Source of the DNA: Gracilimonas sp017641085
Lineage (GTDB): Bacteria > Bacteroidota > Rhodothermia > Balneolales > Balneolaceae
Strand: one strand, 5' to 3'
Assembly (NCBI RefSeq): GCF_046115515.1
Contig: NZ_CP175953.1
Length of the DNA: 64,000 bases
Shown here in pieces: positions 9,151 to 19,148 of the stretch. A program made the position numbers and the translations under genes. The first letter of the stretch is position 1. The number at the start of each line of letters is the position of its first letter. The notes under the pieces were generated by a model that was not told the DNA's origin, made no database searches, and worked only from the letters and a program-made list of their open reading frames with translations.

Positions 9151-9822
9151 CTATACAGGGTTGTCAGCTTCAATTAAATACACTTCGCTGGCAACGGCCT
9201 GACCCAGCATCTGCTCTATGTTATCTTCCAGGCGGATTTTAACCGGTCCATCGAACGGAGCTTTTTCGATAACCTCTACTTTTGACCCGGGCAGCACCCC
9301 GATTTTCTCCAGATAACGCAGTAATTCCGGGTCCTGGTCTTTCACGCGACCGATGATGTATGGTGTATTTTCCTCCGCTTCGGATATGGAAAGCTGGGCC
9401 ATAGTTGGCATAATTCCGTCTTTGGAAGGAATGGGATCGCCATGAGGATCGTGTGTGGGGTGGTTCAGTAATTCAGCAATACGATCTTCAAATTGCTCCG
9501 AAATATGATGTTCCAGCTTCTCGGCTTCATCGTGTACTTCATCCCAGGAATAGCCCATCACTTCTTTCAGGTATAACTCCAACAGCCGGTGATGCCGCAA
9601 GATCTCCAAGGCAATTTTATTTCCGGCATCGGTTAACTTAGCACCTTTGTAAGATTCATATTCCAGTAAATTCATCTTTGCAAGGCGCTTCAGCATATTG
9701 GTTACCGAAGCAGAAGAAACGTCCAGCGCATTAGCAATTCTTGTTGTAGTAGTACCTTCACCTTCAGATTCTAACACATAAATGACTTTCAGGTAATCTT
9801 CTACAGACTGACTTAAGCCCAT
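9151..9822 (-). CDS. DtxR/MntR-family metal-dependent transcriptional regulator
   Basis: A 223-residue repressor. The ATG at 9822 (MGLSQSVEDYLKVIY) is chosen because the family starts just before SVEDYLK; an upstream in-frame TTG would add 8 residues. The order is winged helix-turn-helix (about 1-65), a dimerisation/metal-binding domain rich in His and Glu (HHRLLELYL, HISEQFEDRI; about 66-140) and a FeoA/SH3-like C-terminal domain (about 150-223). It should bind DNA when loaded with Mn(II) or Fe(II) and control metal transport. No transporter gene is adjacent. An inverted repeat upstream (9872-9897) could be its own operator. Confidence 0.9.
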   Translation of the reverse strand: MGLSQSVEDYLKVIYVLESEGEGTTTTRIANALDVSSASVTNMLKRLAKMNLLEYESYKGAKLTDAGNKIALEILRHHRLLELYLKEVMGYSWDEVHDEAEKLEHHISEQFEDRIAELLNHPTHDPHGDPIPSKDGIMPTMAQLSISEAEENTPYIIGRVKDQDPELLRYLEKIGVLPGSKVEVIEKAPFDGPVKIRLEDNIEQMLGQAVASEVYLIEADNPV

Positions 9823-9871
9823 GTTATTTTTTAATGATTCTCGCAATGGATGAAATTTTTTAAGGAATTGA

Positions 9872-9897
9872 ACACCGTTTAAGTTTAACAGCGGTGT
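9872..9897. promoter_or_regulatory. Inverted repeat upstream of the DtxR-type regulator
   Basis: ACACCG and CGGTGT are spaced by 14 bp, 50 bp upstream of the regulator's ATG. The position fits an autoregulatory operator, but the sequence does not match a known DtxR or MntR box that I recognise. It is not followed by a T run in either direction, so a terminator is less likely. Confidence 0.3.
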
Positions 9898-9930
9898 ATG
9901 AAGTTCTTAGCAGTGGCTAAAATACAAAAT

Positions 9931-12543
9931 TTACTGATTTACTGAGGCATCGGCTTTGATAATTAACAAGGTCATATCATCGTGTTGTTTAACAACGCCT
10001 TTAAACTCGTTTACATCATCCACAATAATCTCCATGATTTTTTCGGATGAAGCTTTTCTCACCCCTTTAACCAGTCGCTCAAGCCGTTCCTCTCCATAAA
10101 AGTGATTGCCGGCATTCAGCATCTCTGTAATGCCATCGGTGTACATGATCACCACATCACCCTCTTTCAGCTTGAGGGTAGCTTCTTCGGTACATTTAAT
10201 GAAAGCTTCCGCTTTTTGAGCAACTCCAATGCCAACCCCATTTGGCTTCAGCCATTCTGTATCCCCATTGGCACGTACCACAAGCATCGGGTTGTGTCCG
10301 GCTCTGGCGAAGGTGAATTGCCTCTTGTCAGCTTCAAGAATTCCGTAAATCATAGAGATAAAGGTACCCCGGGTTGCGTTTTCATTGAACAACCTGTTCA
10401 GCTGGTTGAGCAGCTCTACCGGAGACAGGATCAATGCACTTAAGCTGTGAAGCACACCTTTGGTAAAGGTCATGTAGAAAGCGGCCCGAATTCCTTTCCC
10501 GCTCACATCGCCGATGGCCAGTGCCGTGCGCTGATCACCCAGCGAAATCATGTCGTAATAATCCCCGCCGGTTTCCTGGGCGGGGATACAAATTCCGGCG
10601 ATATCGATTCCCGGAAGATGATGGATTTTTGATGGCAAAAACGTTTGCTGTACAACACGGGCAATCGAAAGCTCTTGCTTAAGGCGCTGTTCCTTCGCCT
10701 GATCTTCGATATAGCCCGGTACATATTCGGGAAGTTCATCCCTCTCAGTTCCTTTAAACACAAAATAGATACCTCCTACTGCAAAGGTCAGAAGCACCAT
10801 CATGAACATGTAAAAGGTGTTTGCATCGGGTGAGCCTTCAAGTAGCCAGCCCTTGGAAGTAGTTAGAAAATTGACAAACAAAAAGGCTCCGAAAACGATG
10901 GTCAAAAAATCGTAACGGAGGTAGAAATAACCCAGCACAAATCCAAGGACGCCCCTAAGTAAACGGTCCAGTTCATCCGGCTCAATGTTAAATGGGAGAA
11001 GATCAATCAGCGCAAAAAGCACGGCACTTACAATCGGAATAATCCAGTCGCGCCCAACCATGCCTTTGATCTGATTTCCGATAATCAAATAAAGGGGAAC
11101 TACGATCATTAGCACGAAAAGTGTGGTAACCATCAGGTTTGCTATAGAGGGAAGAAAATAATCATCCGACATCAAACCCGTATTAGCAGATATGTAGGTG
11201 GTATCAAACACCGATAAAAACAGCCCTACGATTCCCACTAAAATTCCCCCGATGGCAATTGCATTAACCATTCCCCATCCTACAGGTTTATTCATGAATA
11301 AACCACGGCGCACCAAGTCCCAGGTTTTCAATTTTTCGGGCCAGTATTGCCGGGTGATGGAATCACTAACCGCCGTTAATACGAAGAAACCTACAGCACC
11401 AATCGCCCCCATGATACCGAGCATCATAAGGTTTTGGAAGATGGTAACCGATCCGTTGAACCCGTACATCCATCCCATTTGATCAATGAAGTTCAGCAGC
11501 CAAAAACCGGGAACTAGAAATCCGGCCAGCACTGCAATGATGATTGCAGGCTTTGTATCAATAGCGCGGGCTTTAATCCTTAAATAAAAAACAAACAGCA
11601 GCCACAGAGCAAATACCAGGATCACAAACAGGGACGTACCCTCCAGGATATCGGTTACTTTTGAGCTGCTTTCTTCAAGACGCGGATAAATCCGGTACGC
11701 CATGGATTTCATGGACCCGGCAGGCAGCAACTCCATGGTCAGCTCAACATTAACACCCGTGGCAGAATCTGATGCGGAATAAGTTGCCCTGGCAAAACGT
11801 AAGCCTGCCTGATCTACCAACTCCGCCGTATCCGGTTGCAGATCCATTGAGCGCCAGGCCGTCCTGCCCAGATAGAAATCTGCCAGATTCCAGATGTTGC
11901 TCATCTCATAAACACGTTCATCCTGCGTTCCGCGAATCTCCCGCAGCCGTTCAATAATGGTGAGTGCCTGGGAGTTGGAACCCGACTCCGTATTCAGATG
12001 CTGATAATCCGAGAGGCCGGTGAGTAATGAGTCCTCCAATCCTCGGGAGTAATTATCAACCTGGTTTTGAAATACCGTCCGCACCGCATAACGGTTAAAT
12101 GGTCGCTGCTGGTTTATTAATTCGGTAGTTGCCAGGAAATCCACCACTTTACCATCCGGGGTCAGCCCAACCTCTACCGAGTAATCATTATTTTCACTTT
12201 GTAAGTTATATTCCCGGACTTCCCATTTAGCCAGTGGCAGGTTTTGCAGGAATTCGGATTCCCTCAGTTTATTCTTGAACTCACTGATTCCCCATTTTAC
12301 CTGGAGTGAATCAATTACATCCTCTTCGGTGTTGAATTCAGTTTGAGGATAAAAGTCCAGCGCCTGGTACTGCCAGCTTTGAAAAACAGAATCTGCTTTT
12401 TCAATGATGTGGCCTTTAGGCACTTTGGTGTGGGTAATAGTAAATGGATGATGATTTTGAAATGAATAGAAGAACCACCCTATCCCGGCCACCCCGAATA
12501 GAAAAATCAAAACATCCCTAAAGAGTTTTTTACTCTGTTGCAT
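9931..12543 (-). CDS. Membrane SpoIIE/RsbU-type PP2C phosphatase
   Basis: An 870-residue protein. One N-terminal membrane segment (about 10-27) leads to a roughly 270-residue probably extracytoplasmic region without a recognised domain. About eight membrane segments follow (about 305-605), then a cytoplasmic PP2C-like phosphatase domain (about 625-865). Metal-binding acidic residues are visible in GGDYYDM, AIGDVSGKG, and MYTDGITE. Such phosphatases dephosphorylate anti-sigma-factor antagonists in partner-switching stress pathways. No anti-sigma factor or antagonist gene is adjacent, so its target is unknown. The many membrane passes suggest that a membrane or extracellular signal controls it. 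Confidence 0.88.
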   Translation of the reverse strand: MQQSKKLFRDVLIFLFGVAGIGWFFYSFQNHHPFTITHTKVPKGHIIEKADSVFQSWQYQALDFYPQTEFNTEEDVIDSLQVKWGISEFKNKLRESEFLQNLPLAKWEVREYNLQSENNDYSVEVGLTPDGKVVDFLATTELINQQRPFNRYAVRTVFQNQVDNYSRGLEDSLLTGLSDYQHLNTESGSNSQALTIIERLREIRGTQDERVYEMSNIWNLADFYLGRTAWRSMDLQPDTAELVDQAGLRFARATYSASDSATGVNVELTMELLPAGSMKSMAYRIYPRLEESSSKVTDILEGTSLFVILVFALWLLFVFYLRIKARAIDTKPAIIIAVLAGFLVPGFWLLNFIDQMGWMYGFNGSVTIFQNLMMLGIMGAIGAVGFFVLTAVSDSITRQYWPEKLKTWDLVRRGLFMNKPVGWGMVNAIAIGGILVGIVGLFLSVFDTTYISANTGLMSDDYFLPSIANLMVTTLFVLMIVVPLYLIIGNQIKGMVGRDWIIPIVSAVLFALIDLLPFNIEPDELDRLLRGVLGFVLGYFYLRYDFLTIVFGAFLFVNFLTTSKGWLLEGSPDANTFYMFMMVLLTFAVGGIYFVFKGTERDELPEYVPGYIEDQAKEQRLKQELSIARVVQQTFLPSKIHHLPGIDIAGICIPAQETGGDYYDMISLGDQRTALAIGDVSGKGIRAAFYMTFTKGVLHSLSALILSPVELLNQLNRLFNENATRGTFISMIYGILEADKRQFTFARAGHNPMLVVRANGDTEWLKPNGVGIGVAQKAEAFIKCTEEATLKLKEGDVVIMYTDGITEMLNAGNHFYGEERLERLVKGVRKASSEKIMEIIVDDVNEFKGVVKQHDDMTLLIIKADASVNQ

Positions 12544-12625
12544 GTATCTCTTTACGAAAAACTTGTATTAGGTTTCATGAATATGCTTAGATTCAGGCAA
12601 ATATCGAAACCCGTTGGTATTATTT

Positions 12626-13390
12626 ATGTGCTTAATCACTTTCGCATACAAGGCTCACCCCAAATACGACCTTATCTTAGCCGGCAATCGGGATGAGTTC
12701 TATGGGCGGCCAACACGTAAAGCACAATTTTGGACAGATGAAGGTAAACCAAATATCTTAGCCGGTAAAGACCTTGAAGCGGGCGGTACCTGGCTGGGCG
12801 TAAACAAAGACGGAAGATGGAGTGCCCTTACCAACTATCGCGACCCTTCCATCAAAAAAGAAGACCCACCCAGCAGAGGGGAAATTGTTCTCGATTACCT
12901 GAAGAACCAGCAAACGGCAATGGATTACCTGGCCGGACTTTCGAAAAAGGCCGAATTGTATAACGGCTTTAATTTACTGGTGTGGGATCATAAGGACTTT
13001 TACCACTATTCCAACCAGAATAAAAAAGTAAGCCGGATTGAACCGGGTATTCATGGGTTGAGCAATGCCCTGCTCGACACGCCCTGGCCGAAGTTAGAGA
13101 GAGCCAATCAGCAATTAAAAACTATCATTTCTGAAGATAATTTTGATAAAGAAGAGCTGTTCAAGCTTCTGGCTGATGAGCGAAAAGCACCCGATACTGA
13201 ACTTCCTGTAACCGGCATTCCCAAAGAATTAGAAAAAGCGGTCTCCTCCATTTTCATCAAAACCGAAAACTATGGCTCCCGCTGTTCTACCGTTCTGCTA
13301 ATTGATAAAGAAGGAACCATCGATTTTACCGAGCGAAGGTTTAAACCGGGAACCACTCAGGTTGAAGGTGAACAGCACTTCAGTATTTAA
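12626..13390 (+). CDS. NRDE/TANGO2-family protein
   Basis: A 254-residue protein beginning MCLITFAYKAHP, with Cys2 exposed after Met removal, and containing AGNRDEFYGRPT, which is the motif naming the family; AGGTWLGVN and ALTNYRDP follow. The ATG at 12626 is preferred to a TTG four codons earlier because conserved members start MC. The family's Ntn-hydrolase-like N-terminal Cys suggests an amidohydrolase, while eukaryotic TANGO2 is linked to heme or lipid handling; the bacterial role is unsettled. It is divergent from the SpoIIE-type gene (82-bp gap) and meets the next gene tail to tail with overlapping stop codons. Confidence 0.9.
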   Translation: MCLITFAYKAHPKYDLILAGNRDEFYGRPTRKAQFWTDEGKPNILAGKDLEAGGTWLGVNKDGRWSALTNYRDPSIKKEDPPSRGEIVLDYLKNQQTAMDYLAGLSKKAELYNGFNLLVWDHKDFYHYSNQNKKVSRIEPGIHGLSNALLDTPWPKLERANQQLKTIISEDNFDKEELFKLLADERKAPDTELPVTGIPKELEKAVSSIFIKTENYGSRCSTVLLIDKEGTIDFTERRFKPGTTQVEGEQHFSI

Positions 13391-13788
13391 TCACCTGCTT
13401 TTTTAAAATAATGGGTGGGCGTGTCCGTACAATCCACACTACTAAGTGTCAATAGGTCCTCGGCGCTGCTATAAATCCCTCTCATATTACACCCTTTTTT
13501 ATCTTTCAATTTCATGTAAAATGAGTTTTCCTGCCACCCCTTCTTCTTTTCTTGTACCCAAAACTCATCCATAACTTCATCATCTCTGTACCAGATTGCT
13601 TCTTGTGCGTATAGAGTCAGTTTCATTGTGTAATCCACAGAGTCTGCATCAACATGAGGGCCCCAGCCACCGGCAGAGTGGGTCCACTCCCAATTGCCTA
13701 TGGCTGCTACCGGAACGGTTTGCTCGTTTTCAAATAGATCACAACCGAGTGGCACAGTTAGCAAAAGCACAATTAATAGATTTCTCAT
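13387..13788 (-). CDS. Small lipoprotein of unknown function
   Basis: A 133-residue predicted lipoprotein: the hydrophobic start MRNLLIVLLLTVPLGC ends in a lipobox with Cys16. The mature part is mostly beta-like, with a WEWTHSAGGWG segment and two paired cysteines (CNMRG, SVDCTDT) near the C terminus; the overall look is that of a small beta-barrel or lipocalin-like lipoprotein, but I do not recognise a named family. It overlaps the NRDE gene by 4 bp at the stop codons, where both TAA codons share the palindrome TTAA. Confidence 0.75.
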   Translation of the reverse strand: MRNLLIVLLLTVPLGCDLFENEQTVPVAAIGNWEWTHSAGGWGPHVDADSVDYTMKLTLYAQEAIWYRDDEVMDEFWVQEKKKGWQENSFYMKLKDKKGCNMRGIYSSAEDLLTLSSVDCTDTPTHYFKKAGD

Positions 13789-13841
13789 ACCCGTTTTGTT
13801 TGATTACTAACTAAACCAAAAACTCACCTGTCAGGCTAATA

Positions 13842-15557
13842 TTATCCATCCAGGCTGGTGATGGCCGGTTCTTTGCCTTCCGGTGTGTAGGTTTCTGGAT
13901 CAGGTATTTTCCCGAATTTGTAAATAATCCCCACAATGATAGCCACCCCAACCGGGTAGATAATCCAAACGGAGATATTTAAAACAATCGCCGCAATCAT
14001 GGCCAGAATACTAATCGTCCCCACAATCATCGCATAAGGAAGCTGTGTATTTACATGCTCCACATGATCGCACTGCGTGGCTAACGAACTCAAAATAGTG
14101 GTGTCTGAAATCGGTGAACAGTGATCTCCCCAAACCGATCCGGCTAATACCGCACTCACACTTGCATAAATAATCTCCAGTGTGGTTTCCATAGGCACTC
14201 CGGTATTATTGCCAATCTCCCAACCCAACGGAACAACCAGCGGCATCAAAATTCCCATGGTTCCCCAGCTTGAGCCGGTTGCAAATGCTGTCAGCGCCGA
14301 AAGCACCAATACTATAGCCGGCATCCAATAAGGATTCAGCGTTTCTCCGAAAACAGAAACCAGGTAATCGGCAGTACCCAATGCTACCGTTACATCACTC
14401 AATCCCCATGCCAGTACCAGGATCAGCACTCCGTCAAACATCACATGCATGCCATTCATCATACCTTCCAGCGTTTTTTCGATATCCAGCAGCTTCTGAG
14501 CCAGCGTCATCCCAATGGCTACCACTACGGAAGCCAGCGATCCCCATAATAAAGCATCATATGAATTTGCCGTCTCAACAATAGCCTGAATGCTGTTTCC
14601 TTCACCGGTTACAAACAACCCGATAATGGTTCCGAATACAAGCGTCAGAATCGGGATGGCCGCATTTGCCCAATGCGATTCAGATTTCTTGGCCTCGTCT
14701 TCCTCAATTTTATCTTTGTAGAGATTGTATTTATCCAGCTTGGAATCGTGTTTGGCCTTATACAGGTCTATCCGGGCCTTCAGCATGGTACCGAAATCTC
14801 GCCCGGAAGCGGCAATCAGGATCACAAATAAAATGGTGAAGAACGCATAGAAGTTATATGGCAGTGAATTGATAAATACCGAGTAGGCTGCTTCATTAAA
14901 ATTGGCCATTTCTGCTTCGGCTGTGGCAATAAAACCTACCATAGCGCCAATCCAGGTACTCACCAGGGCAATGGTGGCAATGGGTGCAGCGGTGGCATCC
15001 ACCAGGTATGCCAGTTTTGCCCTCGAAATGCGAAGTTTATCGGTAAGCGGACGCATGGTATTTCCTACCACCATGGTGTTGGCATAATCATCAAAAAATA
15101 CTACAAAACCCATGAGTGAAGTCACTAACTGTCCCTGCACTTTTGTGCGTACAAACCGGGTAATGGCCTTAATAACCCCGCGGGTTCCTCCATTATCGGT
15201 GATAATACCTACCATACCGCCAATCAGGATGGAAAAAATTACGATACTCATTCTGTCCGGATCTGAAACCCCCGGCACGATGTAATCACTCAGTGAAGCA
15301 AAGAAACTGTCGAATACATTTAAAAAGGTAAGTTCACCGGCCAGGTATGCTCCCATCCAGATCCCTAAAAATAACGCAAACAGTACCTGACGGAAGATCA
15401 GGGCGATTCCAATAGCTACCAGTGGTGGAAGGATACTGAGCCAGCTACCTACTATGGATGAGGAAGCCTGAGCCGTTTGTACATCTGCCCAGGCATACTG
15501 AGACGCTAAAATGAATAGGGAAACCACCCCAATGAGTGCTGCTATTTTCTTTTTCAT
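13842..15557 (-). CDS. NhaC-family Na+/H+ antiporter
   Basis: A 571-residue inner-membrane protein with about a dozen hydrophobic helices. It carries FFDDYANTMVVGNTMRPLTD and GSVWGDHCSPISDTT, both characteristic of the NhaC ion-transporter superfamily, where the Asp residues bind Na+. The N terminus looks like a cleavable signal peptide (ending SQYAWAD), which some members have. A charged cytoplasmic loop lies at about 255-290. It would export Na+ in exchange for H+, as expected in a marine organism. Monocistronic by spacing and divergent from the M14 genes. Confidence 0.92.
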   Translation of the reverse strand: MKKKIAALIGVVSLFILASQYAWADVQTAQASSSIVGSWLSILPPLVAIGIALIFRQVLFALFLGIWMGAYLAGELTFLNVFDSFFASLSDYIVPGVSDPDRMSIVIFSILIGGMVGIITDNGGTRGVIKAITRFVRTKVQGQLVTSLMGFVVFFDDYANTMVVGNTMRPLTDKLRISRAKLAYLVDATAAPIATIALVSTWIGAMVGFIATAEAEMANFNEAAYSVFINSLPYNFYAFFTILFVILIAASGRDFGTMLKARIDLYKAKHDSKLDKYNLYKDKIEEDEAKKSESHWANAAIPILTLVFGTIIGLFVTGEGNSIQAIVETANSYDALLWGSLASVVVAIGMTLAQKLLDIEKTLEGMMNGMHVMFDGVLILVLAWGLSDVTVALGTADYLVSVFGETLNPYWMPAIVLVLSALTAFATGSSWGTMGILMPLVVPLGWEIGNNTGVPMETTLEIIYASVSAVLAGSVWGDHCSPISDTTILSSLATQCDHVEHVNTQLPYAMIVGTISILAMIAAIVLNISVWIIYPVGVAIIVGIIYKFGKIPDPETYTPEGKEPAITSLDG

Positions 15558-15724
15558 GCGTGATTATCGTGTCTGATTATTAAGCCGCTCAGAAAATAAC
15601 ATCTATTAAGTTAAAACCAAGATGCTAAGTTGGGCCTGCTTATTAACTTTTAACAGTTCTGCCTTTGAATTGCAGCGTTCAACAGGTTACTATCTCGCTA
15701 TACTTTAAAATCTAATTACGGAAT

Positions 15725-17371
15725 ATGAATAACAGGATACTGCGATCGATGCTGTTTATCTTGGGATGGGGACTCTGCTTATCGGGGTTTACCGTCGCTC
15801 AGAACAGCTACAGCAACTTCAACACGCTTACCGACCGGTTGAATGAGCTTGAAGACAATCATGAAAACCTTGCCCAACTTACCTCTCTTGCCAAAACTAA
15901 AGATGGCCGGGATATCTGGCTGCTTACCATTGGTTCCGGCGATATCCAAAACCATCCGGCGGTTGCAGTGGTGGGCGGGGCTAAAGGCTCACACCTTCTT
16001 GGAAGCGAGCTTGCCTTAACTTTTGCGGAGAAACTGCTTGCGAATACTTCTTCAGAGGAAGTCAGCCGGCTTCTCCAAACCACCACATTTTATGTGCTTC
16101 CGAGAATTAACCCGGATGCCACCGAGCAGTATTTTGCTTCGCTGAAATATGAGCGGGATGTAAACACCTCCTCCACCAACGAAGACCGAGACGATGCTTT
16201 TGATGAAGATCCGTTTAACGATTTGAACAACGATAACCTTATAACCTTGATGCGGGTGCAGGACGAAACCGGTAAGTGGATGATTCATCCCGAAGATGAG
16301 CGGTTATTGAAAAAGGCCGACATCACCAAAGGGGAAAAAGGTTCGTATAAATTATTCACCGAGGGCATCGACGATGATGGAGACGGGGCATTCAATGAAG
16401 ACAACCCTGGTGGCGTCAATATCAACATGAACTTCACCTACGACTATCCCTACTTTGAACCGGGTGCCGGAGAGAATATGGCTTCTCAGATTGAGACCCG
16501 GGCCGTTTTAGACTTCTTGTTTGAGGAAGCACCGAACGTTTTTTCCGTTGTATCGTTTGGCCCGGCCAATAACCTGAGTTCGCCCGTTAAGTTCAATCGG
16601 AGAGCTGTTAGTCAGCGTGTGATCAAAGGTTGGTATGAAGATGATGTAGCCATCAATAAACTCGTATCCGACAAATACAACGACATAACCGGACTCAAAA
16701 ATGCTCCGGAGATGAACGGACAGCCCGGCGACTTTTTCCAGTGGGCGTATTTCCACTATGGCCGGTTTAGCTTCAGCACTCCCGGTTGGTGGACACCCGA
16801 AGTAACCGATGAGGAAGGAGAACCTCTTAAACTTGACAGCGAAGATGCCCGATTCCTTGCCTGGGCTGAGCAGAATAACCTGAATGCCTTTGCAGAATGG
16901 CAGCAAGTTGATCACCCCGATTTTCCAAATAAAACCGTGGAGGTGGGTGGTATCAAACCTTATGCACGGTTAAATCCTCCTTACCAAATGGTGGATTCAC
17001 TTGCTCAAAAACATACCGACTTCATCCTGGAACTTGCTTCCATGAAGCCATCCGTTAAACTGGTGAATTTTGAAGCACAACAAGCCGGCCGGAATCTGAC
17101 CCGTATCACCGTTGATATCCACAATGATGGAATTTTACCGACAGCCTCCCGACTGGGAGAACGCACTGACTGGGTAAAAGAAGTAGTTGTGGAGATTAGC
17201 CTTTCAAACGGACTTGAACTTGTAAGTGGTGAAAGGCTGGATACCATTGAGTCGATTCAAGGAGACGGAAGCATTCAGAAAACCTGGCTTGTTCGAGGAA
17301 AAGGTACTTTCAGCCTCTCAGCCGGAGCCCCGAATACCGGAATTTCAACCAAAGAACATACCATCCGATAG
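15725..17371 (+). CDS. M14 peptidase-like protein lacking zinc ligands (pseudoenzyme)
   Basis: A 548-residue exported protein (signal peptide ending TVAQ) paralogous to the gene that follows; both share DGRDIWLLT-type and INPD(A/G) segments and acidic Asp-rich inserts. The catalytic residues are gone. Against H112-x-x-E115 of the neighbour this protein has Lys87 and His90 (GGAKGSH); the NRDW arginine motif is NMNF; the third-ligand His (QSYHNAGG) falls in VSFGPANN; and the catalytic Glu motif FTNELWTP is FSTPGWWTP. It therefore looks like an inactive paralogue retained for binding or regulation. It ends 8 bp before the active-looking paralogue, so the two are probably co-transcribed. Confidence 0.82.
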   Translation: MNNRILRSMLFILGWGLCLSGFTVAQNSYSNFNTLTDRLNELEDNHENLAQLTSLAKTKDGRDIWLLTIGSGDIQNHPAVAVVGGAKGSHLLGSELALTFAEKLLANTSSEEVSRLLQTTTFYVLPRINPDATEQYFASLKYERDVNTSSTNEDRDDAFDEDPFNDLNNDNLITLMRVQDETGKWMIHPEDERLLKKADITKGEKGSYKLFTEGIDDDGDGAFNEDNPGGVNINMNFTYDYPYFEPGAGENMASQIETRAVLDFLFEEAPNVFSVVSFGPANNLSSPVKFNRRAVSQRVIKGWYEDDVAINKLVSDKYNDITGLKNAPEMNGQPGDFFQWAYFHYGRFSFSTPGWWTPEVTDEEGEPLKLDSEDARFLAWAEQNNLNAFAEWQQVDHPDFPNKTVEVGGIKPYARLNPPYQMVDSLAQKHTDFILELASMKPSVKLVNFEAQQAGRNLTRITVDIHNDGILPTASRLGERTDWVKEVVVEISLSNGLELVSGERLDTIESIQGDGSIQKTWLVRGKGTFSLSAGAPNTGISTKEHTIR

Positions 17372-17379
17372 AGTTAGCC

Positions 17380-19125
17380 ATGAAGAAATTAACACACTTT
17401 TTACTTTTTACAGCCCTTGTTGGTCTTGTCTGGATGCAGCCGTCAACGGTTCATGCTCAAATTACCGATGGATTTTTCCAGGCAGCCGGCTCACCGGCCA
17501 CCCCCAAAGTGGAAGCCAGCTGGAACCGGTATTATACCTACGAGACCATCACTGATTTCACCAAAGAACTGACTGATGCACATCCAAACCTCGTTAAACG
17601 AGAATCTATTGGAAAGTCTTATGAAGGGCGTGACATTTGGTTATTGACCGTCACCAATTTCAGGGAAGGCAACGCAGACCGAAAGCCGGCTATGTATATA
17701 GACGGAAACATTCACTCTAACGAAATACAAGGAACGGAAGTCTCGCTTTACACCGCCTGGTATCTCGCTGAGATGTTTGGAAAGAATGAGTTCATCACGC
17801 AGCTGTTGAATGAGAAGACGTTTTATATCGCACCAACCATCAACCCGGATGGACGCGAAAACTTCTTTGAGGCTCCGAACACAGCAAGCTCTCCCCGTTC
17901 CGGAATGAAGCCCATCGACAACGACCTGGACGGAAAGGTTAATGAAGATAAATACGATGATCTGAATGGCGACGGAAGCATCACCTACATGCGCCGCAAG
18001 AATCCGCGTGGACAGTTTAATCCTCACCCTGAATATCCCGAACTGATGCAGCGTGTTGGAGAAGGCGAGTTCGGCGAATATGAACTGCTTGGATCAGAAG
18101 GGCTGGATAACGACAACGATGGTCGCATCAATGAAGATGCCGAAGGCTATTACGATCCTAACCGTGACTGGGGCTGGAACTGGCAACCCGATTATATTCA
18201 ACGCGGAGCGCACAAATATCCTTTTTCACTGCCTGAGAACAGAGCGGTGATGGAATTTGTGATGGATCACCCCAACATCGCGGCCGGACAGAGTTACCAT
18301 AACGCCGGTGGTATGATGCTGCGCGGACCGGGTGCCGAAGAAGATCGCGATACCTACAATCGATCGGACGTTCAGGTGTATGACGCCATCGGAGAAATGG
18401 GAGAACGACTAATGCCCGGCTATGACTACCTGGTTGTTTTTGAAGATCTCTACAGTGTGTTTGGCGGAGAACTGGACTGGTTCTACGGAAGCCGTGGAGC
18501 GTTTACTTTTACCAACGAGCTGTGGACTCCCTACGAGATGTTTAATGAAGATGGCGGTGGCCGGTATGGCGAACAAGTATATGAATTCAACAAATACCTT
18601 CTATTCAATGATGCCCTCGTGGAATGGGAGCCCTATGATCACCCTCAGTACGGAGAGATTGAAATAGGCGGGCTTAAGAAAAACCTCGGTCGTGCCCACC
18701 CCGGGTTTCTACTTGAGCAGATGGCACACCGAAATATGGCCTTCACCATTTACCACGCTTATCACACCCCTCAACTGGTTATTGATGAGATTTCTGAAAG
18801 GGATTTAGGTGGTGGCCTTAAGGAAGTAACAGCCGTTATTACCAACACCCGCATGATTCCTACTCATGCCAGCCAGGATCTGAAATACAAGATTACCCCT
18901 CCGAATTACATCAGTATTGACGGAGCCCGGGTTGAAGCCGGTATGATTGTTACGAACCGAGCCCTGAATCAAACCATAGAGCAAAAACACAATCCCGAGA
19001 AACTGGCCGTGGATAACATCCCCGGAATGGATTCGGTAACGGTTCGGTGGATTATCAGCCGTGGCAACAATTACACTATCACCGTAGATAGTAAGAAAGG
19101 CGGACTGGTTTCCCGAAAGAAATAA
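17380..19125 (+). CDS. Secreted M14-family zinc carboxypeptidase
   Basis: A 581-residue exported peptidase (signal peptide MKKLTHFLL...VHAQ). Zinc ligands H112 and E115 lie in DGNIHSNE, the third ligand is His307 (GQSYHNAGG), the substrate-binding Arg is in NRDWGWNW (about 261-268) and the catalytic Glu381 is in FTNELWTP. Between the first and third ligands are Asp-rich segments (DNDLDGKVNEDKYDD; DNDNDGRINED) that resemble calcium-binding thrombospondin-3/EF-hand loops. A C-terminal beta-rich domain follows the peptidase. It probably degrades peptides in the periplasm or outside the cell. It is the second gene of a two-gene unit with a catalytically degenerate paralogue. Confidence 0.9.
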   Translation: MKKLTHFLLFTALVGLVWMQPSTVHAQITDGFFQAAGSPATPKVEASWNRYYTYETITDFTKELTDAHPNLVKRESIGKSYEGRDIWLLTVTNFREGNADRKPAMYIDGNIHSNEIQGTEVSLYTAWYLAEMFGKNEFITQLLNEKTFYIAPTINPDGRENFFEAPNTASSPRSGMKPIDNDLDGKVNEDKYDDLNGDGSITYMRRKNPRGQFNPHPEYPELMQRVGEGEFGEYELLGSEGLDNDNDGRINEDAEGYYDPNRDWGWNWQPDYIQRGAHKYPFSLPENRAVMEFVMDHPNIAAGQSYHNAGGMMLRGPGAEEDRDTYNRSDVQVYDAIGEMGERLMPGYDYLVVFEDLYSVFGGELDWFYGSRGAFTFTNELWTPYEMFNEDGGGRYGEQVYEFNKYLLFNDALVEWEPYDHPQYGEIEIGGLKKNLGRAHPGFLLEQMAHRNMAFTIYHAYHTPQLVIDEISERDLGGGLKEVTAVITNTRMIPTHASQDLKYKITPPNYISIDGARVEAGMIVTNRALNQTIEQKHNPEKLAVDNIPGMDSVTVRWIISRGNNYTITVDSKKGGLVSRKK

Positions 19126-19148
19126 TAAAATGAAGTAAAGAGAGTCAT

